Assembly: GCF_000003605.2 (NCBI RefSeq)
Contig: NW_003147276.1
Location: 358,118-422,117 of the forward strand
DNA length: 64,000 nucleotides
Direction of reading: 5' to 3'
From: Saccoglossus kowalevskii
Taxonomy: Eukaryota; Hemichordata; Enteropneusta; Harrimaniidae
Below the pieces are notes generated by a model. It saw nothing but the letters and a program-made list of their open reading frames with translations. It ran no database searches and was not told the DNA's origin. The position numbers and the translations under genes are program-made. This document shows, in pieces, positions 14,101 through 29,100 of the stretch (its first letter is position 1; the number at the start of each line of letters is the position of its first letter).

Positions 14101-17100
14101 ACATTCACTAGATACTCACGCTCAACATTCATTTTCGCAGTGGAAGTTGCATTGCGAACTTTGACACTAATTTCGCCTTCATCCTTGTCGACCACATCCT
14201 TCATTACAATCGTTGCCTTGGTACCAGAGACCTTGATAATGACATTACTCGTCTCCTTCAATAGTTCATTATTCAAAAAGAATTTCACTTCATGTTTCTG
14301 GATTGGCAGTGAAAATTCACACTCGTATGTAGCTGTCAGATGTTCTTTGACAGTCTGGTCTGTCAGAGATTTGATGATCTTCACTGGTTCTAAAGAAGGG
14401 ATAAAGTATGGGCGGTGTAGTTATATTGCTGACTGTTGACTAGAAAATACTGAAATACAAAACACTATTTTTCACAAGTGTTTCCTAATTGGCTTGACAG
14501 TTAAGTATCAAGTTTGAGTGGCCAATCAGGAACAAACTTGTGAAGCACTTCTTGCTCACCAAAAAATGCAGCAAGTTGTTTCATGATTGGCTTGCTAGTT
14601 TCAGTTGGATTGTCAGATAGGTATCAGGGTTGAGTAGCCAATCAAGGAAATCTTGTAAGGCTCAAATTACTCACCAAAATAAAATTCCAAGGTGTTCTAT
14701 GATTGGCTTACAAGTTAATTATCAGGGTTGGGTAGCCAATCATGGACAATCTTGTAAAGCACTCCTTTACAAAATAAAGAAGGAGGTCTTTCATGATTGG
14801 TTAGGTATCAGGGCTTGAAAGCCAATCAGGGACAACCTTACCAGTCACTGCTAATTCATCAAGCAAAGAAGCAATGTGTTCCCTGATTGGATTGTCATTT
14901 AGGTATCCTGGTTGGTTAGCCAATCATGGACAATCTTGTCATTTCTAACTCACATCTATTAGCACAAGGTTGTTGCATCAAACATTTGTTGCTAATATGT
15001 TAAAAGATCAAAGTTAATAGTGATTAAAACTGCCTTGCGTACAATCAACATCCATGAAGAAAGTTGGTTGAATATATATTACCTAAAAGTACATGATGTA
15101 CATAATACAGACATGATAGTTTTGATTTTGTTCAAATCAATATATTAGTCATGAGTGTGTGTAATAACATAATGTTACACAATATTTTAGCTACTGTGGA
15201 ATACTTTTTTTTCGCTGGAATTAATTTTCGCTGAAAAGGCTTTTTGGGCGTTTTGCTTGGAATTTATTTTCACTGATTTTTTCATGAGTTTAATGTGAAA
15301 TATAGGAAAAAAAGTATATTCACTGGATTTTATTTTCACGGAATCATCCCTTCAGCGAAAATAGCGAAAATAAATTCCAAGCGAAAATAAAGTATTCTAC
15401 AGTATATCAGACCAAAGATTTATAAGATGAAGATATGCAAGTGATATGATATGTAATTCAGATCTCACAAGAATTTAAGAAGTCACACAAATTGTGAGAT
15501 AATCACAAAATCACAAATATACATTTCTAGAAATATTCAAGCAGATGAGTCTGTGAAAGAACTGATTAGTGTTCTTCTTAGGCTGGCTGTTTTTTTTTTC
15601 AGTGCCCTTACATACAAGATTTCACAAAGTGTGTATTACGTATGTATTTTGTTTTTAAACATAGCAATACACCTATTCATTTCTATTTGTTCTAAAATAT
15701 TATCTCATTATCACTGTACATGGATATCAAAGCTGATACCCTTACCCTGCTTTCTTATAAATCTTTGACGGGATACATAAATAGTAACAGTAACCCAGGT
15801 TATTTATGTTGATAATCTGGAAGATTATGTGAAAAACAGACACATGTTGTAGCACATCAACATTGAAACTTTTTGAAATTGAAAATCAGAATTCATGAGC
15901 TTGTAGACTCTGGATGCCCAGAAAGCATTTCATACATGTATATTTTAGCAGTTGCCACTATTTAATGGGACAAAAGCCAACTTACTCACATGTAGTTTCA
16001 AGCAATATCAGCAACAAGTAACAGCATGTACGTTTTTTTTTTTTTTATGTCAATATTCACTAAAGATTACATAATCAAATGCCTGCCAATCAGCTCAAAT
16101 CGTATACACAGACTAACACATTTTACACTGACACATTTCATGCTAGCAAGTAAAATGTTGAAAGCATATAGCGAGGAGCTAAGTAAACCGACTTGTATCA
16201 AACCGACAGACAGTCTGGACAGGATAACATTACCTAAATATATAAGCTCTGAGACCGAAACTTTGTCACCAATGGCACAAGCATAGTCAGCCTCATCATC
16301 TGACTCAATATCGTGAACTAGTAAACGCCTCACATGGCCATCACACTCAACACTATATTTCTGAGAGGGTTCAATCTCTACCCCATCTCTAAACCATTGT
16401 ACGACAACTGTCTCATCAGAGACTTCACATGAAAACTCTGCAGTTTCATGCTCAGTAGCTGTTACTGACTTTATGTCACTGATGGTGATATGGGGTTTTA
16501 CAGGCTTCATCTCTGGAACTGTTAACAGAGGGTGGAGGGAAGAAATGAAAATAGAAATAATAAAAGTATAAAAAAAATATAAAAGAATAGGAAATGATAT
16601 TACAGTACTCTTTGAATGTCATGACATTTCTTGCCAAAATTTTGCACTATTCTGCAATTTGAATNNNNNNNNNNNNNNNNNNNNNNNNNNNNNNNNNNNN
16701 NNNNNNNNNNNNNNCTATCTGCATTTGAATGTCTCTAATATAACTTCTTTTCTAATTTTGGATCAAATGGATATAATCATCCATTGAATACACATCTTGG
16801 TCAAAAATTTTAAAATAAATATGAAACAAATTATGTGAGTTTATTATTTTCTGAATGGTGGAAAAGGTTGACATTCAAAAAGTTAAAGAATAAGAATGTG
16901 CAGTGAATTGTGAAAAAATAAAATCATCATTTATGAAACTGAAAATCATTAAAAATATGGGAAGAATGAAATGATTTTTGCATTAAAAATGATTGAAGTA
17001 TGAAATTATAAAATGAAAGAAAAGCATGCTGGGAATGATACCTCTATATGTGAGATGAGCTGTCGACCTGTCATCACCAAGTACACATGTATAGTCTCCT

Positions 17101-20100
17101 TCATCATCATCAGAGACATCATAAATTATTAAAGAACGCCTCTTTCCGACACTTTCAATATCATATTTATCAGAGGGACCAAGCTCAACAGTTTCCTTTA
17201 ACCAATTAACATGAGCATTTTCATCTGAAACCTGGCACTCAAATTTAACAGTTTCTCCTCCAGCAACCTCCATTGGACAGAGAGGAACTAATATCTGCAT
17301 TTTGGTTTCTGGTAGAAGAAAAATGAGTTCTAGGTGAGGAGCCATGTGACTGCGCAAACATGTGCTTGAAAGATAACAATATAAGAAGCCAGGAATACAT
17401 AAACTGGTATATCACAACACTTGGAAAAATTACTATATGATAGACACAAAACAAACATATAAATCAAGACATGAGAAAGCTGAGAAACCTAAGAAAAAAA
17501 TAGGTGTCCCATACTAGTAAATCTACAGACATGAGGTGATTCATACAAACTAAATGAAGCCTTTCTGTATCTGCAACTATATCAAGAAATCACAAGATCC
17601 ATGATTGTACTAAGTCTCCAAATCACATTATATTCCTACTTCACACTAACAGTGGAGTATACAACCACCAGCATTGACACAGTGGCAAACAAAAAAATCC
17701 CATATACATGCAACTAAAAAAAACAATCTCCACTGTTATTTGCAACCTTGTAGACCAATTACTGCCAAACTCACCATACACAAGTTGAGATGTACATTTT
17801 TTATCTTCAACAACAGCTGAGTACGACCCTTCATCCTCAGCTGTAGCACCATGCACAAGCAGCGACCTGTGCCGACCTTCAACTTTAATCTCATATTTCT
17901 CAGAAGGCATAATTTCAGTATCATTTTTATACCATTTAGTAACAGCTTTAGCATCAGAAATTTCACAGACGAATTTCACAGTCTCTTTATCTTGGACTTT
18001 CACTGATTGTATTTCTTTCAGGAAAGTCACAGGTGCTGTAAAATAATTATTTTCATCAACTTTTGACAACATTTTAAGCCATATTTGAAAACCATTAAAT
18101 AGCACATTCCGTGAAGCATTTAACAAACCTCTATGCTAAACAACCAGTGCATGATAGGTTCCAAAACTTAACGTCTTAACATGATGCACAACACAGTGCC
18201 ACTCAAGGAGCCACTCGGGGTACTGTAAAAGAGGACTAGTGTTTCTGCTGGAAGAAGATGCTCTATAGATCTACAAAGCTTCATGAAGACGTCAAAGCTA
18301 ATTGCCTATATGCCCAAAAGTTTGCCTTGAGTTCTTAGACAAATACAGATAATCCCTATGAAATTCTAATACATGTATGTTTTTGAAGCAATTTCTGTAC
18401 CTTGAATTTGAGTGCACTCTAAACCCAGACATTAAGGTCTTATATACAATTTTTAAAAATTGTGAAAAAAATTTTCAGTATTGACAATAACTTGCCATAT
18501 ACCGTAAAATCTGTATTAGAAGCCGCATCCCTAATAGAAGTCGCATCCATTCTATTTGAATAGTTGAGAACCAAAAATTCATCATTTCTCATATGTGCAG
18601 ATGCTCTAATAGAAGCCGCATCCCCTCTGTTGCATTGTACCATTTTAATAGAAGCCGCGGCTTCTAATACAGATTTTACAGTACTTAATTTCCCAGCAAA
18701 AACAAGTCTCTATGACTAAATACAAGAAGTGATCATTTTAAATATGATAAAAAAGATCTGTGTGCTGAGATAACATTTCTCAAAGTTTGAATAGATAAGG
18801 AAATTAAAATACCTTGTTTATTTATAACACAATAAAAGAAAAATATGCTATTATCATTAATAAAAGCAATATTTTCCTGTTAGTAAAATTAGAAAAGACA
18901 CACATTAGACTGTGAGTCAAAACACACTCAAAACATCGTAAAGTAAAATCAACAAATTTCATCAGTGACTTTATACAATGTACCACAAATTGATTTCTGC
19001 ATTTAGAAATTTAAATTATTTTAATTTCTGATCAACAATTTGCCAATTTCTATAAACACAGGTTCAAATTTGTGATTTCTTTAAAAGCAGTGTTAACACA
19101 CACAATAGTGCAAGCAGAGAAAAATTCTCCCATACCTTTGTAAAAGAGTTCAGCTGCAGTTTTGTCCTCATCAACTGTACATGTGTAATCTGCTTCATCA
19201 TCAGATGAAATATTATGGATTGTGAGAGAGCGTCTTCTTCCTTCCACTTTGATTTCATACTTCTCAGATGGTTCAATTTCATCCCCATCTTTAAACCATG
19301 TAGCCTTACCAGTCTCATCTGAGACAACACACTCAAACATTACAGTCTGCTCAGCAGTTGCCTCTTTGGTCTCAATTCCATCGACAATGGTCACTTTGGT
19401 CTTGATTGGTTCCACTTCTACAAAGTAAAAAACAAAAAACACTCAACAAATAAACAATTTTTTGGTATTTTTTCAAAGAATTTGATTAAAACCAGTAGGT
19501 TATGAATAACTATGTTTATTTGGTTCCAATCTGATCAAAATAAGAACCTGGTTGGCTTAATTTTTTTTTATATATAATTACTATAATTATTATTCATTTT
19601 AATTATTTTTTTTTAATTTATAACAAAAAAAAATTAAGCCAACCAGGATTTTATTTTAATCGGATTGATTTGGTTCAAAATTAAAAAAAAAAATTACAGA
19701 AAAATACATGAAATTGTGCAAAATTTGTACCAAAATTCTGATGGGGAAAATTCTGGCATTCAAAAGGTAAATATTGGCAAGTTGAGTAATTTTTGGACAA
19801 AACACTGGAAGACTAAAGTTTATAGAGAATGTATTCATATCAACTTTCCACTTGAAATAATGTGATATTAGATTAATTGATTACCCATACGCACAAATGC
19901 TTTTATTAATATCACTTATTCAAAGCAGCTGTTAAGCCAATCGAAATGTTACTTTATGCATAATTTACTACCTTCATCCTCAGCCGTAGCACCATGCACA
20001 AGCAGTGACCTGTGCCGGCTTTCAACTTTAATCTCATATTTCTCAGAAGGCATAAGCAGCTGTTAAGCCAAGCGAATGTTGACTTTGTGCATAATTTTTG

Positions 20101-23100
20101 CAAAGCTAAACTACTATTAAATTTTAAAATCAAGATATTCCAATTGATTGTCAATTGTTGCATGCAGTAATAAACTAACCTTCCACAAGCAGTTCAGCAG
20201 TAGTTTGTAACTCTCCAAGTTGACAGGTATACTCGGCTTCATCCAAAATAGTTGTATCTTTGACAACAAGAGAGCATCGTCTTCCGACTTTCTCAATGAT
20301 GAATCTTTCATCACCTGGCTCGATAATCTGACCATCTTTCATCCACGTCACCTCAGCTCTTTCATCCGTCACTTCACAAACAAGTTGGGCAGTGTCTTTT
20401 TCAACAACTTCAACATCTTTCAACGGCTTTGCGAAAGCAAACGTGGGTACTTCACTGTCTTCTGGAATTGTCTCTCTTGCTAATGCCATCACCTGTGGTC
20501 TGTCAGCATGTACTTCTTGTAGCTTTACAGGTGCTGCAATAGTTTCCTCAGCTAGGACCTCTTCCCAACCTTTAAGCTTAGGTAAGTCTAATTCTTTATC
20601 CCCTTGCTGTTTCAGCCACTCAATATGTTTTAAGATTACACGGAAGTCATGAATACCATGTTCTAATAGCACTTTCTCATAGTCTTTTGGATCCACATCT
20701 TTCAGAAGTTCATTGATGTCAATTTCTTCAGCCTCCATACGTGCTATTTCGGAAGGTCGTCTACGAAAAGAAAGTAAGTTAGTAAATAAGTAAGTACCAC
20801 AGATTATTTGCACTGTATTCAACATAACGTAATCTGGTTAATTTTTGCTGCTATAAATTTTTGTGATTGGATCATTTTATGGCATTCATGAAAACAAAAT
20901 GCTGTAAAAGTTGCAATACTAATGGTAACCGAGAAATTTTCAATGCTACAAAATGTCATGATGTTCACAGACTTGCAAAAATTTGTCACTAAATTATTAC
21001 AGTTTACAATACTTTTCATGAGTGGATGTTTGGAAATGAATGTGGATACAGGTGTTTATGAATTGGTAAATTATATTATTTTCGATTTATACAGTTAAGG
21101 ATCAGATTTTTTTCAGGACAGTTATAAACCTGGTACAGCACATTTTGATTTGCCACATAATACACCTTTAGCATTCTCATCAATATATATAGAGTATTAC
21201 AACATGCTGACATGATGTTCTTCCATGTTCTCAATCATCAAGTACTCTACTGCAAACATTATACAAAAACCTGTGAAAATGTTCAGGCAAACACAAAATA
21301 AAATAAAATTCAATGGATAATTACCTTTTCAGAACTTGGGTATATTGTGGTTCTTCTTCTGGTTTAACCTCAACCAACAATGGTACATTAGTTTTATCAG
21401 CACCGACCTCATTCTCAATCTTAACTGTGTATTTCCCAGAAGAATTACTTCGAGTTTCCTTAACAATCAACACATGCTCCTCTGTCTCTTCATCATATTT
21501 AAGTGTAAACTCTCTTCCATCTGTGAGTTGTCTCCATCCTTTGTTCCATGTAACTTTAGGAGGAGGATATCCACCGACTTTACAACGAAACTCAGCAGGT
21601 TCACCTAAAAGCATTGAGGAGTATTCATGTGAATACAAAATACAGTGAGCTCAAATTAATTATTAATTGCGTCATTAACCATTTTACTCCATTTACACTT
21701 ATTCCTGTGATCACGTGACTTGGTATTTACATAAATTAAAAAAAAATTGCATATTTTCAAAGTTTGAAACAGGATCTTTATTATGGTATATAACATGTAT
21801 GGGTAAAATGTATGTTTCAGTCTGTGTACTAAGGCCAAACAATTGAACCAGCGAACATGTGCTAACCCTTTAAATCTCATTATTTGAGCAAGTTTTCCTT
21901 TAATGTAAAACATTTAACAAAATCAAATCACTATAAAATTATTTAAGTTACTAAGAGCACATTTGCTTAAAGAGAACTCAAATGACAAAGTCATGGTGAG
22001 AGTCAGTTAATCATGTATATTTTTTGAGTGTCTATGAGTGAATATTGCAAAATATATAACGATCAAATAATTAACTCGTAATAGTCTCACCTTCAATAGA
22101 TGTTGTTTTCACTGGCTCTTGAATAAAGAATGGAGGTTCTTTAGGTTTGTCAGGATCAATTGGTATTTCAGCCTGTACTGTCTCAACTTTCTTTGGTTTA
22201 ATTAGGAATTCAGCAGCAGCCTCTTCTGGTGCTATTTTAAAAATTGTAAACAAATTGTAAACACTTAATAATAAACAGAAGAAATTCAATAGTAAAAGTG
22301 GATATTGTATTTGAAACTAGAATCACCTACAGTCGATTTTAACAAGTTCCTGTGTTTTTATGTTTTGTCACCTGGAACAAATAAAGCCACATCATTTTTT
22401 TCCAAAAAACTGTGATTAATACTTGAACCCCCAAAAAATTTGCAAATTAATTATAGGAAAATACACAAAAAAATATTTAGTTCAAGAGTTTATATTTACT
22501 AAAGAAGAATTATGAAAATGAAATTGATATATGGTCAAGAATAGAAACACCCAGAATATTTTGCAGTCCAGTGAACCATGCTTGTTGTACTTTCTACATT
22601 ATGCAGTGAATGATTGTTCATGATAGCGATCATTATCAAAGTTAAGATGGGTTTTGTTAGCTGTTAACAACTAAACTTTATGTATATTGATTATCAGGCA
22701 TGTAACAGCAACATAAAAGCCTGAATACACTTCTAAAATGGATGAAATGATCTTCTGCACAAATGGTCATATTCAGTCAGTGATACATAATATCTTACTT
22801 TCTATTAAGACTTCAGCAGCGCATTCAGTTTTACCAACAGGATTCTTTGCCCTGCATGTGTACTCTGCATCATCATCCAAGTTGACATTTGCAATGATCA
22901 AAGTACACTTATTACCATCACGTTTAGCGTAAATGTGACGACTGTTTTTGATTTCACAATCATCCTTATACCTATAATAAAGAAAACCTTTATGTGAGGC
23001 AATGTGACTGTGATTTGAGAATTCTCTGGATGTGAGTTACTCATGCGTCCATGTGCCGGTATGTGTAGCAGCAATATTTCAACTGTGAAGAAACCATACA

Positions 23101-26100
23101 CACCTACAGTAGACACTAAATCCTAGAAGATAACATTTATACTGTCATGAAATTAACTAATTAATTTGCATAAATTAATACAATAGACAGTTTAACTCAC
23201 CAAGTAACTTCAGGTTCAGGCTTGCCAGTAACAAGACATTCTAATCTTGCTGTTTTGCCTTCAATGAGCTCTAAATCTTTGAATTTTTCAACAATCTTTG
23301 GAGCTTCAAACTCTTCAACAGCTGGAGGTGATTCTTCTGGTAATTCTATTTGTTTTCATAATGAAACAATATTTACGGTATAAAATGATGAAATAGAAAA
23401 TGGAATCAATTGAACAAAACTATGAGATGAGTCTTTTAGATTCAGAATAATCACAGTTTGATAATCACTATAATCACTATGTAAGTTTTTATAGACATTG
23501 TGTATTTTGTTTTCATAGCCCATACATTTACTGTCTGTATAAAATGATATACACTTCATACAAAACAGTGATTGAATTTGCATTTTTGAGTAGTGAGTCT
23601 TTAATTACAGATGACACCCACTCTTGTACTAAAATGGGGGTTCCTCTCTAATATTATGTGATCAGAAAGCCGAGTATGGGAGTATCACAATAATTGCAAA
23701 AGTGCAATTGTCCTGCAAGTCAAAAAAACTCATATCATAAACCCATACATTTTGAATACATCATCATAGTAAGCAATGAGACAGTTGTTTTATCATAATA
23801 TTTGAAAAAAAAATAACATTTGATAAAAGAGTTAGATAACATGCAGGTATGGCTCCATCTGAAAGACAGGAATTATGAGATTAGTGCTGTAACAGTAATT
23901 TGGCGAGTCTTGTAATAATAAAATGGTGATTGTGTGTACCCTCTACTCTGAGTTTAGCTCTGGTCACTGCATCGCCAGCTGGATTGACAGCTTTACAAGT
24001 ATATCTGCCAGCATCATCTGGGAACACCTCAACAATGTCCAGGACAGCAATTTCATTTGTGTAAGTCTGCTTGAAGTCTTGTGATGGTTTGATTAATTCA
24101 TCATTCCTGTAACAGAAAATAGGTACATTACTTATTTTTAGTGTAGGACAATACAACAACAGACATGCATTTATGACTGACTTTTACTTCAAATTTAACT
24201 TGAATGCGATTCCACAGGTGGTTGTGAACAGAACATATTAAAGTGTTTTCCAAGTTGACTTTATAATGTCCTACATAATAAATAGAAAATATTACTGTTG
24301 TGGAGTTATTCACTGATTAATAAACATGTTTTACCTGTACCAGGTGATGACAGGAAGTGGTTTACCAGTCACTTTGCAGACAAATTGAACAGGATCTCCA
24401 TCAGTCGCATCCTATTGTGAAAAAATAATAAGAACGATATTGTAGAAGGAGAAATATTCACTCAATTTAGTATTAATAGGATTTGATGCTGCAGGTTTAT
24501 AATTCACTGGTTTGAGAAAGAAATAATATAAGGTGCAGTTAACTTTTTCAAGTGATGCAGTGAAATAATTGAAACTAAAACCAAGTCTAAATATATATTT
24601 CAATTTTTTAATAAATCATTCATATCAACAAAATTTGACAGTGCTTGATTCTTATCTTATACAGACCTTTTTTGCATGGATAATACCATTTTTTTTTAGG
24701 ATGGGGTATTAAATGTACACATCATTTCTTCCATAAAGGAAGCAATTATTCGTAAGATTCTGTGCTTTTTCAGTGGCTAATAATTTCATACAAAATGAAT
24801 TGCATGATACCCACCCCCTAAAAATATTGGTATGCCCCTAATATAAATCATTTTTACCATCAGGAACCAAGTAGTGAATGTTTGAATTACTGGAGTTTAG
24901 ACCTCCTCCTCACACTGACACATTGTTTTTTAAGTGACTGTTCAACAATAAAAGACTATTATTTCTATAAATTACACCATTGTAAATAAAATCTGATGTA
25001 GACTTACTTTATCCTTCAGCTGATCAATAAAGTATGGTGCCTTCAGTGCTAGAAAAAAAATCAAATTATTCAGAATAATACCGTACACATGGGTAGATAA
25101 AGAGCTACACATGCAGCTCCAAATATGGGGGAAGGTCAGTCCAAGGTGCATGGAATATCAACATGATGAAAGTTAGGTACTAGTACTAGTACTCATTCCA
25201 TTTCCATAGACAGTTTGAACTAAGTCATGTGACAGGAAGTTGTTCTGTTTAATGAGCCACCTTTGTCCCGAGTGTGAAAATTGATGGTGAAAGACAATAG
25301 AAAAACTTGGCTAGTAGGTGATTTCAAACTTTGAAGGGCAAGTCGCAGAATGACTGCATGTATAGGTAAGCACATTGTTTGCAGAATGAATAAACACATG
25401 AGATTGTTAAATTACGTGTCTTTTTTGACATGTAAGGTAATATTTCCAGCAAAAGCATCAGCACAAAGCTGTTTTTTTAAGATGCTGTTTCTTTTTCTAT
25501 CTTACAGTCTCAGGGACTGGAAACATCTAGTGCATTATAGTCCTAGCATTCAAAACTATATTACTTGTCAATTATAATGATTGAGTAGGTATTGTAAAGA
25601 GCATTTACAATAGTAACCAAGGAGTACAACAGATATAAACTCAAGTGCTGTAAACTTATAAAGATAACTGGTGATAAGAACCAGTTCCTTCATTGAGGGG
25701 AGGGGGGGGGGGATTAAAGACGATAATTGCAGTGTTTTTCTAATTCCTGTTTCAAAACTTGTATACTGACTTTATTTTAGTCCATGATTAATCAGTTCCT
25801 AATTATCAAGTGACACAATAGAAATTCTGTGCTAAATTTATCTGTGATTCATACTTCTCAATACCATATGTAAAGAAGGAACATTGGCCAGGCCAAGTAT
25901 ATAAATCATACTCATACTCACCTGATTTATTTATTTATTATCAAACCAGAGACAATATACTACTGCATGTGCAATGTTTTAAACTGGGAATGGGGTATCA
26001 AATTAATGAGGAGAAACTTCCAAGCCCAGGGATTGCACCAAAGAATCATGGGACACTATTGTTTATGTTGTTTACAAAGTTAATCTATCTTTTGTCATTG

Positions 26101-29100
26101 TCAATTTAATCTAGAAAGTAAATCTGTTGTGAGATAAGACTTAACTGGAAGTGCCCTTTTAAGGACATGAAGGAACACACAGTGAAGACACTTAATCACC
26201 CTATTTAAGTATATATTATTGTTTCTCATTATTCTGCTTATATTTTGTGTTTGTATGAATAACAGGGTAAGCTGCCTGTAAAAGAATGTTTACATAATAA
26301 TGAAACATTCTTTTGTCTTTCACAACAGGAAGTTGTGCACATAAGTGAAATGCATCATGGGAGTGTCACCATCTTGTAGGGTATTTTCACTTTGCATGAA
26401 CATGCAGAAAAATTCTCATCGACTCCTGTAAGCATCATGACAAACTTTGGATTTTGTACAGTTCATGAGAAATCTGTAACCCAGTTTCAGTGCATGCTGG
26501 CTTCATTGCTCAATGTTTCAGAATTTGATACCAAATCAATGATTTTATCATTTTTCATGATGATTACAATAATCAGTGAGAGGTGTTCTACATATACTAC
26601 AAAGTGGGAATGTAATTTTAATAAAGTAGAGGAGTTGAAGATTTATGTAAAATTATGGATATTTTCGTTCAGCTATCTTTTCAAGAAGCTAATACCCATA
26701 CCCATGAGATAAAACTATTGCAGTGTAGATGTTCAATTGAAGGATAGTTTTGTTTAGTGCATACTAACACCTAATTCTAATATCACATAAGAAACTGAGG
26801 TACAGAAATATAATTATCAAGATATAATACAGAATATGGTAAGAAGACATGCAAATAATGACCATACTTCAATGGATGGACTATTGCTCAAATAAGGAAA
26901 TGAATTCAACCCCAATACTGTAAAATACTTTAATTTCGCTTGGAATTAATTTTCGCTTTTTTCGCTGAAGGAGTGATTTAGTGAAAATAAAATCCAGTGA
27001 ATACACCTTTTTTCCTATATTTTACATTCAACTCACAAAAAAATCAGTGAAAATAAATTCCATACAAAACACCCAAAAAGTTTTTTCAGCGAAAAATTAA
27101 TTCCAGCTAAAATACAGTAATCATAAACAACAACATTTATTACTATGGTTCTGAATAGTATTTTTTTGTGGAATCTTCAGTTACTACCATGATCTATTTC
27201 TAATTAAGATTAGCTAGATTAGACTGTAAATAATTCAATTGTGATTATTCATCATCTAAATAATAGCAAGTTGCTAGCTTGTATAATGAAATACAATATA
27301 TCTGAAATCAAGTATTTGTATTTGTATTTATTTATTTGTATTTATTTATTGCTACTTTTGATTTTAAAATTGTGACATGAATTATTAATGATGGTGAGTA
27401 GACAAAATGAGGTTAAAGAAAACAGACAGAGAGAAATGATGGTGGTCAAAGAAAAAAACAGCAGGCAAAACACAAAGTAATAAAATAAATGCAAGCAAGA
27501 CACAATCAGTTCAGTTATCATGCAATGTATTCAATATGTCAGTAATAACATAAAAATACAACACTATGTGATAATAATAACTTATAATATTCAACATGAA
27601 TGCAAAATCAAATTGCAAAAAAATAATAATCGTCTATTATATATAATTCGAAGAAAGATACAATAATTTTTCATGGTGCTCCAATTTTATACAAATATGA
27701 TGAATGATAACATGCATATTTCCACAATAATGTTCGAGCTACAAAAATGAAACGATGACTGTACAAACTATGAATACAAAAAATACACAACTAAAAAAAT
27801 GATATATTGCATTATGGGTAACATTATTAGGCAGTTAATAGCGTGGTGGCAAATTTAAAATTTCATAAAACTGAAAAATGATGAGACAAATATCAAAATA
27901 TACACCCTGTGATCCAGAATACAATAATGCTCTGTTTTCTTACTACTAGTATTAAAAAACAACAAAAATTACCAGTATATACAAACTCAAAATTTTCCAA
28001 GTAAATATTAGAGCATATATTAATTATTAATTTTTGATATGATTGTTAATAAATCACAGGAGTGAAATAATATTAAATATGCCAAAGGATTACAAATCAA
28101 ATTTTAATGAAACTGCTTTCAATTGATTTTGTTTCTTCAGGTGCTATCACACATCATAATGTGCAGTGGAGTCAATTAAGACTAAAGAAAATATTCTCTT
28201 ATTGTTAAAAAAAGTTTTATATTTTTTAAGAATAATAATTAAATGAAACACAACACAACACAAGAGTGATTAAAATGTTTAAAAAAACACATAATTAATT
28301 TTCACAAAGAACACAAATGAGTGAAATGTATCTTTGATTTGTGACTTGTATTTACTGACATAGCAACAATGAAATGTATTATGAGTATATGTATTGAATA
28401 TTAGTAAGTTGGTAGAGTTATTGTTATGAAAAATAAAAGTTGAGGGAAAAGCCAAGAATGAATTAGTAAGTGTAATTATAACATTCATATCACACTGCTC
28501 CAAATATATTGCAAGTATTTACATTTTAATGTCATTGTTTTATTTTATACAAGCTAGCAACAACTTTTATTTTGTGGTGAAAAATCACTCAATGGAATGG
28601 AATGAGATTAATATATTATTGGTACAAGCACAGACATAAATCTATTCGTCTCAATTAAAGCTACAGTTGTTCACATATATAACAAAACTACTGGGTATAA
28701 CCAATAAAACTTTACCTACCGGTATCTCATTATGTTATAAGAAATATTATGATATTAAAATACTATCCAAGGAATATTTATCATGAATTGGTTATGCTAC
28801 AACACAATTAAAACATAATTTTGTGAGTACTGCCAATATTATCCTGTCTAGACCATCACTTCATTTGATTTATTTGTAGTAACAAATGTTTCAAGTGAGA
28901 ATTGATTTCTCATCTACATTTTGTGACAACTGATATTTTGGTTACTTAACTGTACGTGTTGGATTTTTAGTGGGAGATTTATGGGCCTCTGTTGTTAGGG
29001 GTTACAAGATGAAGACAAGAACATAACACAATGCAATGAAGATAATGAGTAACAAAGCAATGTCCCATTCAAGAGGAAATGGTAGAATACCTTCTTGTGG

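Larger units (their letters stand above)
14390..16233. other. Intron 49/50
   Basis: 1844 bp with the hairpin array and MITE copy 2. The rest is AT-rich and I see no exon. Confidence 0.6.

Noticed and set aside
19971-20054. Extra Ig exon
   Set aside because: Only part of an Ig is present; the flanks are unrelated direct repeats and the phase-1 reading stops at once.
26392-26712. 106-residue plus-strand ORF in the largest intron
   Set aside because: No recognisable domain or codon pattern, in AT-rich intron sequence; likely chance.
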